A stretch of DNA of 64,000 nucleotides from Elusimicrobiota bacterium (GTDB lineage Bacteria > Elusimicrobiota > Elusimicrobia > UBA1565 > UBA9628), in NCBI GenBank assembly GCA_028868375.1, contig JAGWUP010000004.1, positions 62,001 to 126,000 of the forward strand, in the 5' to 3' direction. Position numbers and translations under genes: made by a program. Below the pieces are notes generated by a model, which made no database searches, had not been told where the DNA came from, and worked only from the letters and a program-made list of their open reading frames with translations. Positions 41,977 through 51,877 of the stretch are shown one piece after another (the first letter of the stretch is position 1; the number at the start of each line of letters is the position of its first letter).

Positions 41977-42721
41977 AGTCGTAGTAGAGCTTCTCGGCCA
42001 GCTTGAAGATCGAATAAGAAACCAGGTAGGCGCCGAGCACGTCCACGGTGTAGTGGTTGTGCGACAGCAGCACGCAGACCGCCATCGTCAGGGAGCCGAT
42101 CAGCATGATGGCCTTGAGCCCGCGGGTCTCGAAGAACAGGAAGAACAGGAACGGGATGCCGGTATGCCCCGAGAACACGAACTCGTTCTCGAAGGTCCAG
42201 GCCCCCATGATCTTGGAGAACAGAAAGTCCAGCTTGCCCATGTCGAGCATGCCCATCGGGGCGCCGATCGGCGAGAGGAAGACGAAGATCGTGCGGATGG
42301 CCATGAACAAGGCCAGCAGGAATATCAGGAACGGGATGCGGCGAGGGTAGTAGGCGATGGCGCAGCCGGCGGCGAACAAATGCAGGGCCAGCCAGCCCCA
42401 GGACAGGACGGGCAGGACGTTGACGACCGGCAGGTGGCGCAGCAGCCAGTCGGAGCCGTTGGGCAGTATGCGGTGGTCCGCCACCCAGCCCAGCCGCGTA
42501 TAGAGATGGAAGGCCAGCACGAAGAGGCCCAGCGCGCCGGCCAGTGTGGCGACCCACCATTTGTAATGCACCCCGTGCCATTCGTCCTTGATCTCTTCCA
42601 GCTCCGCCTGGCTTTGGCGCAGCAGCCGTTGGCGCAGCGCGCTCAACTCCCGGGCCGACTGCAGGAAGCGTTCCTCGATCTGGCGGATTTGCTCGTCGAG
42701 CTCGGATTGGCCGGGGGCCAC
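41930..42721 (-). CDS. PAP2_C / sphingomyelin-synthase-like membrane phosphatase or transferase
   Basis: 263 residues. An N-terminal coiled-coil-like segment (about 8-45, EERFLQSARELSALRQRL) is followed by six hydrophobic segments. The active site is FSGHTG in one loop and HNHYTVDVLGAYLVSY in the next (His, His, Asp), matching the PAP2_C family that includes sphingomyelin and ceramide phosphotransferases. It probably acts on lipid head groups at the inner membrane. It starts at GTG, with TGA-TAAAAT ending 6 bases upstream. Confidence 0.82.
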   Translation of the reverse strand: MAPGQSELDEQIRQIEERFLQSARELSALRQRLLRQSQAELEEIKDEWHGVHYKWWVATLAGALGLFVLAFHLYTRLGWVADHRILPNGSDWLLRHLPVVNVLPVLSWGWLALHLFAAGCAIAYYPRRIPFLIFLLALFMAIRTIFVFLSPIGAPMGMLDMGKLDFLFSKIMGAWTFENEFVFSGHTGIPFLFFLFFETRGLKAIMLIGSLTMAVCVLLSHNHYTVDVLGAYLVSYSIFKLAEKLYYDFIRPLFQVLPSATPY

Positions 42722-42727
42722 GTTGAA

Positions 42728-42733
42728 ATTTTA
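42728..42733 (-). promoter_or_regulatory. Extended -10 box of the PAP2_C gene
   Basis: TGA-TAAAAT ends 6 bases before the GTG at 42721 and overlaps nothing but the 12-base gap behind the ferredoxin gene stop. Confidence 0.5.
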
Positions 42734-43033
42734 TCAAAATCGCGGCTTTTCGGCGAGCAGGCCGAGCAGGGCGGGAACGTCGGCGAGACTGACGCCGCTG
42801 TACCAGTCCCCCTCGGGATAGACGAGGAGGTTCGGGCCCTTCGCGCACAGGTCCAGGCAGCCGCTGCGCGCCACGCGGACGCGGCCCTTGAGGCCCGCCT
42901 GCTTGACGCCGGTCTTGAGCGCCGCGCAGATGGCCTCGCCGTCGCGGCCCTCGTTGGCGCAGGCCAGGCCATCGCCGCGCTTGTTCACGCAGACGAAGAC
43001 GGTGCGCCGGTAGGGCTGGGGCTTGCGGTCCAT
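42734..43033 (-). CDS. Thioredoxin-like [2Fe-2S] ferredoxin
   Basis: 99 residues. Cysteines in VFVCVNKRGDGLACAN and in ARSGCLDLCAKGPNLLVYPEGDWY follow the pattern of thioredoxin-fold [2Fe-2S] ferredoxins (the first pair about 11 apart, the second pair four apart). It is an electron carrier whose partner is not evident. The start is preceded by a run of eight C, so no Shine-Dalgarno exists; TAGTTT 8 bases upstream is a weak -10. It sits behind the DMT transporter gene. Confidence 0.87.
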   Translation of the reverse strand: MDRKPQPYRRTVFVCVNKRGDGLACANEGRDGEAICAALKTGVKQAGLKGRVRVARSGCLDLCAKGPNLLVYPEGDWYSGVSLADVPALLGLLAEKPRF

Positions 43034-43053
43034 GGGGGGGGAAACTAGCCTGG

Positions 43054-43974
43054 CTATGGTACCAAATCGGTCCCCGGGGTCTCCGGGAGGAATCGGGGCT
43101 GGCGCGCGTCCTGGGCGCGCAGCACCAGCAGTGACATCCAGGTGGCGCCGGCCAGGGTGACCAGCAATCCCAGGACCTGCGTGCCGCTGACCCGCTCGCG
43201 GCCCAGCGCCCAGGAGAAGAACAGGGTCAAGGCCGGGTAGGACAGTATGAAGGCGGTGGCCTTCGACAAGTCCATGTTGCGGATGGCCCGGTACCAAACC
43301 ACGAAATTGATCGAGGACATCAGCAGGCCTTGGACGGCCAGCACCTGCAAGGCCTGCGGCCGCCAGCTCCAGCGTCCGCCGTGCCGCAGGGAGTACCAGC
43401 AGAAGGGCGCCATGGCGACGATTCCGTATACCGCCCGGCCTCCCGCCAAGGACAGCGAGTCCAGCTCGGCGGGCAGGCGCTTGGAGAGCATGTGCGAGAC
43501 CTGGAACATCCACGGAGTGGCCAGGATCATCAGGTCTCCCTTCCAGCGCGGGCTGGAGAGGTCGTGCAGCATGATCAGGCCGGTGCCCGCGATGACCAGG
43601 GCGCTGGCGGCCGCCTGCGCCTGAGTGATGCTCTCGCCCAGAAAGAAGGCGCAGAGCAGGGCCGAGTAGAGGACCTCGACCTGCGCCATGATGGCGGCGT
43701 TGGCCGGGGTGGTGTAGCGCAGGGCGCTGATAAAGATCGCGGTCGCCGCTCCGCTGAAAAAGCCCATCCCCAGCATGGCCGGTCCCGTGCGCCGGTCCAG
43801 CAGCGTCTTCCAGCGCCCGCGCGCCGCCAGCCAGGGCGACAGCGCCACGACGCCGAGCAGCAGCCCCGCCGTCGTGAACAGCAGGCCGGAGAAATAGGCC
43901 ATGCCGGAGGCGCCGATGATCGGCCAGCAGGCGGTCATCACCCAGTCGAGGATCAGCGCGGCCAAGGGGGGCAT
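43054..43974 (-). CDS. EamA/DMT-superfamily transporter
   Basis: 306 residues with about ten hydrophobic segments in two internally repeated halves (GMGFFSGAATAIFISALRYT in the first, INFVVWYRAIRNMDLSKA in the second), typical of drug/metabolite transporters in the inner membrane. Substrate unknown. It lies 36 bases behind the PPIase gene on the same strand and probably belongs to its transcript. Confidence 0.87.
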   Translation of the reverse strand: MPPLAALILDWVMTACWPIIGASGMAYFSGLLFTTAGLLLGVVALSPWLAARGRWKTLLDRRTGPAMLGMGFFSGAATAIFISALRYTTPANAAIMAQVEVLYSALLCAFFLGESITQAQAAASALVIAGTGLIMLHDLSSPRWKGDLMILATPWMFQVSHMLSKRLPAELDSLSLAGGRAVYGIVAMAPFCWYSLRHGGRWSWRPQALQVLAVQGLLMSSINFVVWYRAIRNMDLSKATAFILSYPALTLFFSWALGRERVSGTQVLGLLVTLAGATWMSLLVLRAQDARQPRFLPETPGTDLVP

Positions 43975-44010
43975 GCGGACTCGCTTGCTTGTCGGGTGGG
44001 CCCGGGGACC

Positions 44011-44859
44011 TCAATCTCCGGGCGTCTTGATCTCGGCCTTGGCGCGCAATTCGCGCAGGTAGGCGGGCAGGACGGCCTTGATCTTGCGCTGCAGCAGCAT
44101 CTCCCCGAGCTCGTCCTTGACCTTGGCGTAGACCGCCGGGGCGGCCGCCCTGCGCGCCAGGACTTGCAGGACGTGGTAGCCCTTCTCGGTGGGCACGACG
44201 CGCAGCTCTCCGGGCTTCATCGAAAAGGCGATCGCCTCGATGTCCGGCGGCAGCATCCCCCTGGCGACGAAGCCGTAGTCGCCGCCGTTGAGCTTGCCCG
44301 TCGGAGCCTTGGAGCGCTCGCGCGCCAGCGCCCTGAAATCGGCGCCGCCCTTGACCGCGGAGACGACGGCCTGCGCCTGCGCCTTGGTGTCGACGAGGAT
44401 GTGCCTCAGGTGGACCGCCTCGGGCCGCCCCAGCTCGTCCTTGTCCCGCGCGAAGGCCTGCCGGATTTCCTGGTCGCCGATCGACAGCCCCTCGGCGGAG
44501 GCGATGAGCTTCTCGCGCACGAGCTGGGCCCGCAGTTCCGCCTTCAGGGCCTCGACGGTGGTCCCGGCGCCGGCCAGCTGTGCCGCGAAGACCTTGGGAT
44601 CGGAGAACTGGGAGCGTATCCGGGCGAAGCGGCGGTTGACCTCGGCGGCGGAGACCTCGATGCGCGAGCGCGCGGCGGCCTGGCGCAGCAGCAGTTCGTC
44701 GATCATCTCGTCGACGGTGTCGTTGCCGTAGCGCTTCCAGAGGCGATCGAGGACCTCCGATTGCCGGATCGGGGTTCCATTGACGACGACGATGTTCTTG
44801 TCGGCCAGCGCCGGAGCGGCCAGAAGGGCTGCCAGCGCCAGCGGGAGGAGGCGGTTCAT
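44011..44859 (-). CDS. Exported SurA/PpiC-type peptidyl-prolyl isomerase
   Basis: 282 residues. Signal peptide MNRLLPLALAALLAAPALADK. An N-terminal chaperone part with helices (residues 25-150, NGTPIRQSEVLDRLWKRYG) precedes a parvulin domain at about 150-260 (AVHLRHILVDTKAQAQAVV, GDYGFVARGMLPPDIE, KPGELRVVPTEKGYHVLQV). It helps fold outer-membrane and periplasmic proteins. It is divergent from the DUF971 operon, and the shared 71-base region has AT-rich sequence around 44884-44896 usable as -10 in both directions. Confidence 0.92.
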   Translation of the reverse strand: MNRLLPLALAALLAAPALADKNIVVVNGTPIRQSEVLDRLWKRYGNDTVDEMIDELLLRQAAARSRIEVSAAEVNRRFARIRSQFSDPKVFAAQLAGAGTTVEALKAELRAQLVREKLIASAEGLSIGDQEIRQAFARDKDELGRPEAVHLRHILVDTKAQAQAVVSAVKGGADFRALARERSKAPTGKLNGGDYGFVARGMLPPDIEAIAFSMKPGELRVVPTEKGYHVLQVLARRAAAPAVYAKVKDELGEMLLQRKIKAVLPAYLRELRAKAEIKTPGD

Positions 44860-44930
44860 GACTTTGCTTGCGGCTGGACCGATGATATATTATCCTAGGC
44901 GGGGCGGCCAAGCGCCGTCGGGGCCTCGCC

Positions 44931-45266
44931 ATGTTGAACTTCAATCCCCGCGACATCGAAAAAATAGATGATGACGCGCTGCGGATCGTGTGGGAGGACG
45001 GCCACCGCAGCGAGTATTCCTTCAGATACCTGAGGCAGAATTGCCCCTGCGCCGCCTGCCGCGACGAGTGGAGCGGCCAGAGCCTGCTCGATGCCGAGGG
45101 GGTGGCCCGGGATCTTAAGGCCTCGCGCGCCGAGATGGTGGGCAACTACGCCCTCTGCTTCGCCTTCTCCGACGGCCATGCCACGGGCATCTTCTCCTTC
45201 GAGGTCCTGCGCAAGCTCTGCCCCTGCGCCGAGTGCGGGCCCCATCCAGGCTCGCGGTTCAACTGA
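44931..45266 (+). CDS. DUF971 protein
   Basis: 111 residues. Two similar halves each hold a strand followed by LRxxCPCAxC (FRYLRQNCPCAACRDEW and LRKLCPCAECG), the hallmark of DUF971/GBBH-like N-terminal domains, probably binding zinc or an Fe-S cluster. In other genomes it is often near mrp; here it heads a seven-gene-length coupled transcript of six CDS. Its TGA shares a base with the next ATG. Confidence 0.87.
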   Translation: MLNFNPRDIEKIDDDALRIVWEDGHRSEYSFRYLRQNCPCAACRDEWSGQSLLDAEGVARDLKASRAEMVGNYALCFAFSDGHATGIFSFEVLRKLCPCAECGPHPGSRFN

Positions 45267-46654
45267 TGGAGCGTTCCTGGCGCACGATCATAGAGCCCTT
45301 CAAGGTCAAGGCCGTGGAGCCGCTGGGGTTTACGACGCGCTCGCAGAGGCAGGCCATCCTCAAGAAGGCCGGCTACAATCTCTTCAACGTCTCCGCCGAC
45401 CAGGTGCTCATCGACTTGTTGACCGACTCGGGGACCTCCGCCATGTCCTCGGAGCAGTGGGCCTGCCTGATGCGCGGCGACGAGTCCTACGCCGGGGCGC
45501 GCAGCTTCTTCCGCTTCGAGCGCGTCGTGCGGGAGCTGACGGGTTACCGCCACGTCCTGCCGGTCCACCAGGGCCGCGCGGCCGAGCGCATCCTGCTGGG
45601 CGTCTTGGGCGGCAAGGGCAAGGTCTTCCTGTCCAACTCCCATTTCGACACGACGCGGGCCAACGTCGAGGCCACCGGAGCGCGGGCCGTCGACCTGCCG
45701 GCGCCGGGGGCGCTCGACTTCGCCAAGAGCGCTCCCTTCAAGGGGGACATCGACCTGCGCGCCCTGGAGTCGGAGCTGCGCTCCGTCGGCGCCAAGAACG
45801 TCCCCATGGTCATCATGACCGCCACCAACAACTCCCTGGGCGGCCAGCCGGTCTCGATGCGCAACCTGCGCGAGGCCTCCGCGATCTGCCGGCGCCGCGG
45901 CGTGCCGCTGATCCTGGACGCCGCCCGCTTCGCCGAGAACGCCTACCTGATCAAGCAGAGGGAGCCCGGCTTCTCGCGGCGCTCGGCCGCCGACATCGCG
46001 CGGGAGATGTTCTCCCTGGCCCAGGGCTGCATGATGAGCGCCAAGAAGGACGCGCTGGTCAACATCGGCGGCTTCCTGGCCCTCAATGACGACGAGTGGG
46101 TGCGGCGCGCGCGGGAGCTCCTGATCTTGGGGGAGGGCTTTCCCACCTACGGCGGCCTGGCCGGGCGCGACCTGGAGGCGATGGCCCGCGGCCTGGAGGA
46201 GGTCCTAGACGAGCGCTACCTGGCCTACCGCCTGCGCTCGGTCCAGTATCTGGGCGAGGGCTTGCGCCGCCACGGGGTGCCGATCGTCGAACCGCCGGGA
46301 GGCCACGCGGTCTACGTCGACGCCAAGCGCTTCCTGCCGCAGATTCCGCCGGCGGGCTTTCCGGCCCAGGCCCTGGTCTGCGAGCTCTACCTCACGGCGG
46401 GCCTGCGCGCCGTCGAGATCGGCTCGCTGATGTTCGGCCGCGGGCGGGGCGCCGGCTTCGTGCCGGCGCGCATGGAGCTGGTCCGCCTGGCCCTGCCCCG
46501 CCGGGTCTACACCCAGAGCCACGTCGATTTCGTCATCGAGGTCTTTGAAGACATCGCCGAGCGGGCGGCCTCCCTGCGGCCGCTGCGCCTGGTGGAGGCC
46601 CCCGCCGCGCTGCGGCATTTCACCGCCCGGTTGGCGCCCGCGGGCCGGGCATGA
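45266..46654 (+). CDS. Tryptophanase / tyrosine phenol-lyase family enzyme
   Basis: 462 residues. Conserved blocks: [18 protein letters not shown] at 49-66, [11 protein letters not shown] at 100-110, [25 protein letters not shown] and [13 protein letters not shown], where Lys261 should bind PLP. The enzyme cleaves tryptophan to indole or tyrosine to phenol, with pyruvate and ammonia. The residues that separate the two activities cannot be judged reliably here. It overlaps DUF971 by one base and the kinase gene by four. Confidence 0.9.
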   Translation: MERSWRTIIEPFKVKAVEPLGFTTRSQRQAILKKAGYNLFNVSADQVLIDLLTDSGTSAMSSEQWACLMRGDESYAGARSFFRFERVVRELTGYRHVLPVHQGRAAERILLGVLGGKGKVFLSNSHFDTTRANVEATGARAVDLPAPGALDFAKSAPFKGDIDLRALESELRSVGAKNVPMVIMTATNNSLGGQPVSMRNLREASAICRRRGVPLILDAARFAENAYLIKQREPGFSRRSAADIAREMFSLAQGCMMSAKKDALVNIGGFLALNDDEWVRRARELLILGEGFPTYGGLAGRDLEAMARGLEEVLDERYLAYRLRSVQYLGEGLRRHGVPIVEPPGGHAVYVDAKRFLPQIPPAGFPAQALVCELYLTAGLRAVEIGSLMFGRGRGAGFVPARMELVRLALPRRVYTQSHVDFVIEVFEDIAERAASLRPLRLVEAPAALRHFTARLAPAGRA

Positions 46655-48588
46655 GCTCGGCCAAGATCCTCTGCTTGAGCGCCGATCCCGCCCTGCTGGA
46701 CAGCCTGGCGCCCTCGATGGCCGGCCGCCAGTTCGAGCTGAGGCGGGTTCTCGGCGCGCGGGAGGCGGAGCTCCAGCTTTCCGCGGACGCCTTCTCCGGC
46801 GTCGTGGTCGACGCGGCCAGCGTCGGCGATGCGCAGAGGCGGGCTCTGGAGGCGGCCTGCCGCCGCCGGGGGGGCTTGCCCCTGTTGTTCTTGGAGAGCC
46901 TGGCCACGCTGTCCCCGCTTAAGTCTTCCGCCTTGCGCCGCTTGGGGCTGCCGCTGCCCAGGGGCTTCGCCGACCAGGTCCGCTCCTGCGCCAAGCCGGT
47001 GGTTTTCCTGGCGGATCAAGGGGTCTTCGTCAGCCGCGCCGCCCAGGAGGCGCTGGGGGAGGCGGGGCTGCGGCCCCTGATCGCGGCGAGCGCGACCGGC
47101 TTCGTCGATTCGTTCGCCAGCCAGGCCGGAACGCAGCGCGAGGAGCGGCGTTCCCGCGGCTTCTGGGAGCGGTTCGGCTCGCCGCAGGAGGCCCCCGAGG
47201 CCGCCGCCTCGCGTGTCGCCGTCGTCCGCTTCGACGGCTCCCCGGCCGAGGCTGAGGCTTTCGACGCGCGCTTGCGCCAAGCCTTGCCGCAGGCGGTCTG
47301 CTACCTGATCTCCGGCGTCGACGCAGTCGCGGAGGCCGTCAAGTCTTTGCGGGCGGGCTATTCCGCCTCCCTGCCGCGAGAGTCTGCGGCGGCGGCGGCC
47401 GGCGTCCTCGCCGACGCTTCCCATGCAGGCGCCGGCGCCGGCGCGGACAAGCCGCGCGTCCTATTGGCCGACAACAACCACGTCCTGCTCGAGGCCTACG
47501 CCCAGGCGTTGCGGTCCAGCGGCTGCGAGGTCGCCGCCCTCTTGGACGGGGCCAAGGTCGTCGAGCTGGCGGGGCGCGGCGCCTTCAACCTGGCCGTCCT
47601 CGGCCTGCCGATGGCCTTCGTGCCGAATTCATCGCTGGAGCTGGCCAAGCGCCTGCGCGAGCGCGATCCCGATTTGGCGATCCTGCTGCTGGTCGATCCG
47701 CATCCCGCACCGACCGCCACGCAGGCGATGAGCCAGGCCTCGGCCCTGGGAGTCGACGAGGCCCTGCTCAAGCCGGTGCACCCGGGCCAGCTTTTGCGCT
47801 CCGCCCAGCGGGTCCTGGAGCACCGCCGCCTGCTGCTGGAGAACGCCCGCCTGCTCGAGGAGCTGCGCGAGTCCAACCGCGTCCTGGCACAGGTCAACGG
47901 CTTCCAGAAGAAGTTCTTCGCGATGGTGGCCCATGACGTGAAGAATCCGCTGACGGCGATTTTGGGCTACGCAGAGATCCTCGCCGCGCGCCTGAAGGAC
48001 CCCGGAGAGATCCAATACGCCGGCCACATCCACTCGGCGGCCAAGACCCTCAGCCTCTTGATCTCGGACCTCGTGGACCTGGCCGCCATCGAGAGCGGGA
48101 AGCTCCGCGTCAACATGGAGGCGTTGGACCTGCCCCAGGTCTTGTCCGAGGTGCGCGCGCGCATCGAGGTGGTCGCGCGCCAGCGCAAGATTCATTTCTC
48201 CGTCGCCTGCCCTGAGATCTTGCCCCCGCTCTCCGGCGATCCGGCGCGCCTCGGGCAGGTGGTCCAGAACCTCTGCACCAACGCCATCCAGTACACCAAG
48301 GAGGGCGGGGACGTCTCGGTCCGGGTCGAGGCCTCCGAGGCCGGGGTCACGGTCAGCGTCGCCGACACCGGCATCGGCATCAAGAAGGAGGACCTGCCGC
48401 GGGTCTTCGAGCGCTTCTTCCAGAGCGACGAGGCCCAACGGCTGCGCAAGGCCGGCTTCGGGCTGGGGCTTAAGATCGCCCGGGAGATCGTCCAGCGCCA
48501 CGGCGGGGAGCTGGCCGTGGAGTCGGAGTTCGGGAAGGGCTCCCGATTTTTCTTCACCCTGCCGGCGCGGCCCCCGGCCTCCCGGTGA
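46651..48588 (+). CDS. Hybrid sensor histidine kinase with degenerate receiver domains
   Basis: 645 residues, cytoplasmic (no membrane segment). Residues 1-120 resemble a receiver without the acidic site. A second receiver at about 266-390 ([19 protein letters not shown] to [11 protein letters not shown]) has Gly318 in LAVLGLPM where the phosphorylated Asp is expected. A HisKA domain with His428 ([19 protein letters not shown]) and an HATPase with N-box [10 protein letters not shown]1 DTGIGI and G2 GFGLGLKIA are complete. It may sense through protein contacts rather than phospho-relay. ATGA overlap with the lyase, GTGA overlap with the oxidase. Confidence 0.9.
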   Translation: MSSAKILCLSADPALLDSLAPSMAGRQFELRRVLGAREAELQLSADAFSGVVVDAASVGDAQRRALEAACRRRGGLPLLFLESLATLSPLKSSALRRLGLPLPRGFADQVRSCAKPVVFLADQGVFVSRAAQEALGEAGLRPLIAASATGFVDSFASQAGTQREERRSRGFWERFGSPQEAPEAAASRVAVVRFDGSPAEAEAFDARLRQALPQAVCYLISGVDAVAEAVKSLRAGYSASLPRESAAAAAGVLADASHAGAGAGADKPRVLLADNNHVLLEAYAQALRSSGCEVAALLDGAKVVELAGRGAFNLAVLGLPMAFVPNSSLELAKRLRERDPDLAILLLVDPHPAPTATQAMSQASALGVDEALLKPVHPGQLLRSAQRVLEHRRLLLENARLLEELRESNRVLAQVNGFQKKFFAMVAHDVKNPLTAILGYAEILAARLKDPGEIQYAGHIHSAAKTLSLLISDLVDLAAIESGKLRVNMEALDLPQVLSEVRARIEVVARQRKIHFSVACPEILPPLSGDPARLGQVVQNLCTNAIQYTKEGGDVSVRVEASEAGVTVSVADTGIGIKKEDLPRVFERFFQSDEAQRLRKAGFGLGLKIAREIVQRHGGELAVESEFGKGSRFFFTLPARPPASR

Positions 48589-50600
48589 GCGCCCCGCGCC
48601 CGTCCGCCGCGTTGGCGGAGCTGTCGGCCCAATTGCCGCCGGGAGCGCTCTTAAGCTCGGAGGCGGAGCTGGCCGCCTATGCCTACGACGCCGCCCACGA
48701 CCGCGCCCGCCCCGATGGAATCGTGCTGGCCCGCTCCGCCTTGGACGTGCAGCGCTGCGTGGCCTTCTGCGCCGCGCGGCGATTGCCCTTCGTCGCCCGC
48801 GGCGCCGGCACCAATCTCTCCGGCGGCTGCGTGGCGGCGCGCGGGGGCCTGGTGATCTGCCTGGCGCGCCTTGACCGCATCGAGCGCGTCGACGCCGACG
48901 CCATGGTCGCCGTGGCGCAGCCGGGCGTCGTCAACCTGGACCTGCAGCGCGCCGCGGAGCCCCTGGGGCTTTTCTACGCGCCGGACCCGGCCAGCTTCCG
49001 GGTCTCGACCATCGGCGGCAACATCGCCGAGAACGCCGGCGGGCCGCGCTGCCTCAAGTACGGGACGACGACCAACCACGTCCTCGCCCTAGAGGCCGTG
49101 ATGCCGGACGGCAGGCTGTCGCGTTTCTCCTTGGAGGACGAGGGGCCGGAGCTGCTGAGCCTGCTGGTGGGCTCCGAGGGGACCCTGGGGATCGTCACGC
49201 GGGCCTGGCTGCGCCTGCTCAAGCGGCCGCCGGCGGTCGAAACCCTGCTGGCCGGCTTCGACTCGATCGACGCCTGCGTCGCCTGCGTCTCGGCCGTCAT
49301 CGCCGCGGGCCTGGTGCCGCGGGCGCTGGAGGCGATGGACAAGACGACGGTGGAGGCGGTCGAGGCCTACGCCTCGGCGGGCTATCCCCGCAGCGAGGCG
49401 GTGCTGTTGGTCGAGTTCGACGGCGAGAGCGCGGAGGTGGAGCGCTCTACTGCCGAGGCGGAGCGCCTCTGCCGCGCCCACGGCGCCGTCGAGCTGAGAG
49501 CGGCGCGCGATCCGGCGCGGCGCGAGAGGCTGTGGGAGGGGCGGCGGGGCGCCTACGCGGCGATGGCGCGCCTGGCCCCGAACGTCCGCGTCGAGGACGG
49601 GGTGGTGCCGCGCGACAAGCTGCCGGAGATCGTGCGCCGCATCCGGGAGGTCATGGAGCGGCGCGGCGTCAAGGGAGGCTTGTTGTTCCATGCCGGGGAC
49701 GGCAACATCCACCCGAACATGGTCTACGACGAGCGCGATCCGGCGCAGGCCGCCAACGTGCGCGAGGCGGGCCACGAGATCCTGCGCGCCTGCGTCGAGC
49801 TGGGCGGCTCCTTGTCGGGGGAGCACGGCATCGGCCTGGACAAGCGCGAGGCGATGGCTTGGCTGTTTTCAGAGCGCACGCTGGAGCTTTTCAGCCGCGT
49901 CAAGGCGGCCATGGATCCGCACGGCCTGGCCAATCCCGACAAGATCATCCCCTTGCCCGGCGGCGAGCGCGCCTATTTGCCGCCGCCCGCGCGGGAATTG
50001 TCGGCGGCGGCGCGTCGCTTGGCCGCCCAGGCGGCGGGCTGTGCCGCGGCCGGCAGGGCGATGCGCGCGCGGGGAGCCGGCACGCGTTTGTCCCGCCCGC
50101 TCGAGCCCGGCGCCGCGCTGCTGGAGCTCTCGGAGCTAAGCGAGCTGCGGGAGCTCGACCGCGGCAACCTCACGGCGACCGTCGAGGCTGGCATATTGGT
50201 GCGCGAGTTGCGCGAGCGCCTGGGCCGGCAAGGCGTGTTCACCCGCTTGCCCGACGTGGAGGGAACGCTGGGGGGCTTGTTGGCGGCCAGGCCCTGCGCC
50301 TGGCTGCGCGACGAGGTCCTCGGCCTGAGGCTGCTCCTGGCCGACGGCGGCGTCTGCGAGCTGGGCGGAAAGGTGGTCAAGAACGTGGCCGGCTACGATC
50401 TGACGCGCTTGCTGCTGGGCTCCTGGGGCGGCTTGGCCGTCATCTTGGAGGCCACCCTTCGGCTCTACGCCCTGCCGCAACGGCCGCCCCCCATAATAGC
50501 CGGCGGCTCGCGCCAGCCGCGGCCCTACGGCCCCTGGGCGCGCCAGCTCAAGGCCGCCTTCGATCCGGGCAATCTTCTCAACCCCTGGCTGGCGGACTGA
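48585..50600 (+). CDS. Glycolate oxidase GlcD-GlcE fusion
   Basis: 671 residues. Residues 1-465 are a GlcD-type FAD enzyme: [11 protein letters not shown] at about 70, [20 protein letters not shown] around 140, [14 protein letters not shown], and the C-terminal [10 protein letters not shown] and [14 protein letters not shown]. Residues 485-660 repeat an FAD-binding start ([45 protein letters not shown]) as in GlcE. Normally the two are separate genes. It oxidises glycolate or another 2-hydroxy acid. GTG start overlapping the kinase stop; GlcF follows with a one-base overlap. Confidence 0.9.
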   Translation: MSAPRPSAALAELSAQLPPGALLSSEAELAAYAYDAAHDRARPDGIVLARSALDVQRCVAFCAARRLPFVARGAGTNLSGGCVAARGGLVICLARLDRIERVDADAMVAVAQPGVVNLDLQRAAEPLGLFYAPDPASFRVSTIGGNIAENAGGPRCLKYGTTTNHVLALEAVMPDGRLSRFSLEDEGPELLSLLVGSEGTLGIVTRAWLRLLKRPPAVETLLAGFDSIDACVACVSAVIAAGLVPRALEAMDKTTVEAVEAYASAGYPRSEAVLLVEFDGESAEVERSTAEAERLCRAHGAVELRAARDPARRERLWEGRRGAYAAMARLAPNVRVEDGVVPRDKLPEIVRRIREVMERRGVKGGLLFHAGDGNIHPNMVYDERDPAQAANVREAGHEILRACVELGGSLSGEHGIGLDKREAMAWLFSERTLELFSRVKAAMDPHGLANPDKIIPLPGGERAYLPPPARELSAAARRLAAQAAGCAAAGRAMRARGAGTRLSRPLEPGAALLELSELSELRELDRGNLTATVEAGILVRELRERLGRQGVFTRLPDVEGTLGGLLAARPCAWLRDEVLGLRLLLADGGVCELGGKVVKNVAGYDLTRLLLGSWGGLAVILEATLRLYALPQRPPPIIAGGSRQPRPYGPWARQLKAAFDPGNLLNPWLAD

Positions 50601-51877
50601 TGGGGGAGCTCCTGGGCAGGCTGTCCACCGATCTGGGGGAGCGCTCGACCTACGACGCCAGCAGCCAGTGCAGCCGCTGCGGCTACTGCGAGCAGGCCTG
50701 CCCGACCTACAAGGCCACCGGAGACGAGACGCGCTCGCCGCGGGGGCGCAACCAGTTGGTCCGGCTGCTGCTCGAGGGCAAGCTCGAGGAAAGGGCCTCC
50801 GCCAGGCGGGCGCTGGAGACCTGCCTATTGTGCTCGGCCTGCTCGACGGCCTGCTTCGCCCACGTGCCCACGGCCGACATCGTCCTCGAGGGGCGGCGCC
50901 TGCTTGCGGATCGGCCGTGGGCGGGACGGGCGCTGTCGCGGCTGCTCCTGCGGCGCCGGCCGCTCTTCGAGCTGCTGCTGCGCTGCGCCAACCTGGCCAA
51001 GCGCTCCGGCCTCTCGCGCTTGGCCAGGCCGTTCCTGCGATTGGCCGGCCTGCGGGGCCTGGCCCTGGCCGACGAGCACGTCCGGCGCGCGCCGCGGCGC
51101 TTCTCGCCGGAGCTTTTGTCCGAGCAGCTCCCCGCGTCCGGCCGCGGCGCCGAGGGGCGGCCGAAGTTCTTGCAGTTCCTGCCCTGCGGCACGCGGTATC
51201 TGTTCACGGAGGTCGCCCTCGCCACTCGGAGGGCTTTGTCCTCGCGCGGCGGAAGTCGCCCGCTCAATTCCGGCTGCTGCGGCCTCTTGGCCTACAACTA
51301 CGGAGAGTTGTCCGACGCCAGGGAGTTCGCGCGGCAAGTGATCTCGCAGGCCGAGGCGGCCGCGCAGGCCGAAGCCTCCCTGGTCGTCGACTGCTCCTCC
51401 TGCGCGGCCTTCCTGAAATCCTATCCGCAGTTGTTCCTCGGCGATCCCTTTTGGAAGGCGCGCGCCGAGAAATTCGCCTCGCGGGTCCGCGACGCCGTCG
51501 AGGTCTTCGACGAGCCGGCGGCTCGGGCCGGGGCGGGGGTCGTCACCTACCACGAGTCCTGCCGGGCCTGCCATGGGCAGGGGCTTAAGGCGCCCTCGAG
51601 GCTATTGTCCGGTTTTTCCGCGTTCCGGCCGCTGGAGGAGTCCGACTCCTGCTGCGGCGGCGCCGGCGCCTTCTCCCTGCTTGAGCCGGAGCTCTCCGAG
51701 GCCGTCCTGCGCCGCAAGATCGAGAGGATCGCGCGGACCGGGGCGCGCCTCGTCGTGACGAGCTCGACTTCCTGCCTGCTCCAGCTTGCCCATGGACTGC
51801 GTAAATACTATCCTTCCTGCGAAGTCCGCCACGTCAGCGAGGTGGCGGCCGCCCATGGGTCGACGACAGGAGCTTGA
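50600..51877 (+). CDS. glcF: Glycolate oxidase iron-sulfur subunit
   Basis: 425 residues. Two [4Fe-4S] motifs lie at the start (CSRCGYCEQACP at about 24-35 and CLLCSACSTACF at about 75-86), then two CCG domains (FLPCGTRYLF with NSGCCGLLAYN, and HESCRACHGQG with DSCCGGAGAFSLL). This is the GlcF layout, passing electrons from the flavin subunit to the quinone pool. It overlaps the GlcDE fusion by one base and the HD-GYP gene by 23 bases. Confidence 0.93.
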   Translation: MGELLGRLSTDLGERSTYDASSQCSRCGYCEQACPTYKATGDETRSPRGRNQLVRLLLEGKLEERASARRALETCLLCSACSTACFAHVPTADIVLEGRRLLADRPWAGRALSRLLLRRRPLFELLLRCANLAKRSGLSRLARPFLRLAGLRGLALADEHVRRAPRRFSPELLSEQLPASGRGAEGRPKFLQFLPCGTRYLFTEVALATRRALSSRGGSRPLNSGCCGLLAYNYGELSDAREFARQVISQAEAAAQAEASLVVDCSSCAAFLKSYPQLFLGDPFWKARAEKFASRVRDAVEVFDEPAARAGAGVVTYHESCRACHGQGLKAPSRLLSGFSAFRPLEESDSCCGGAGAFSLLEPELSEAVLRRKIERIARTGARLVVTSSTSCLLQLAHGLRKYYPSCEVRHVSEVAAAHGSTTGA

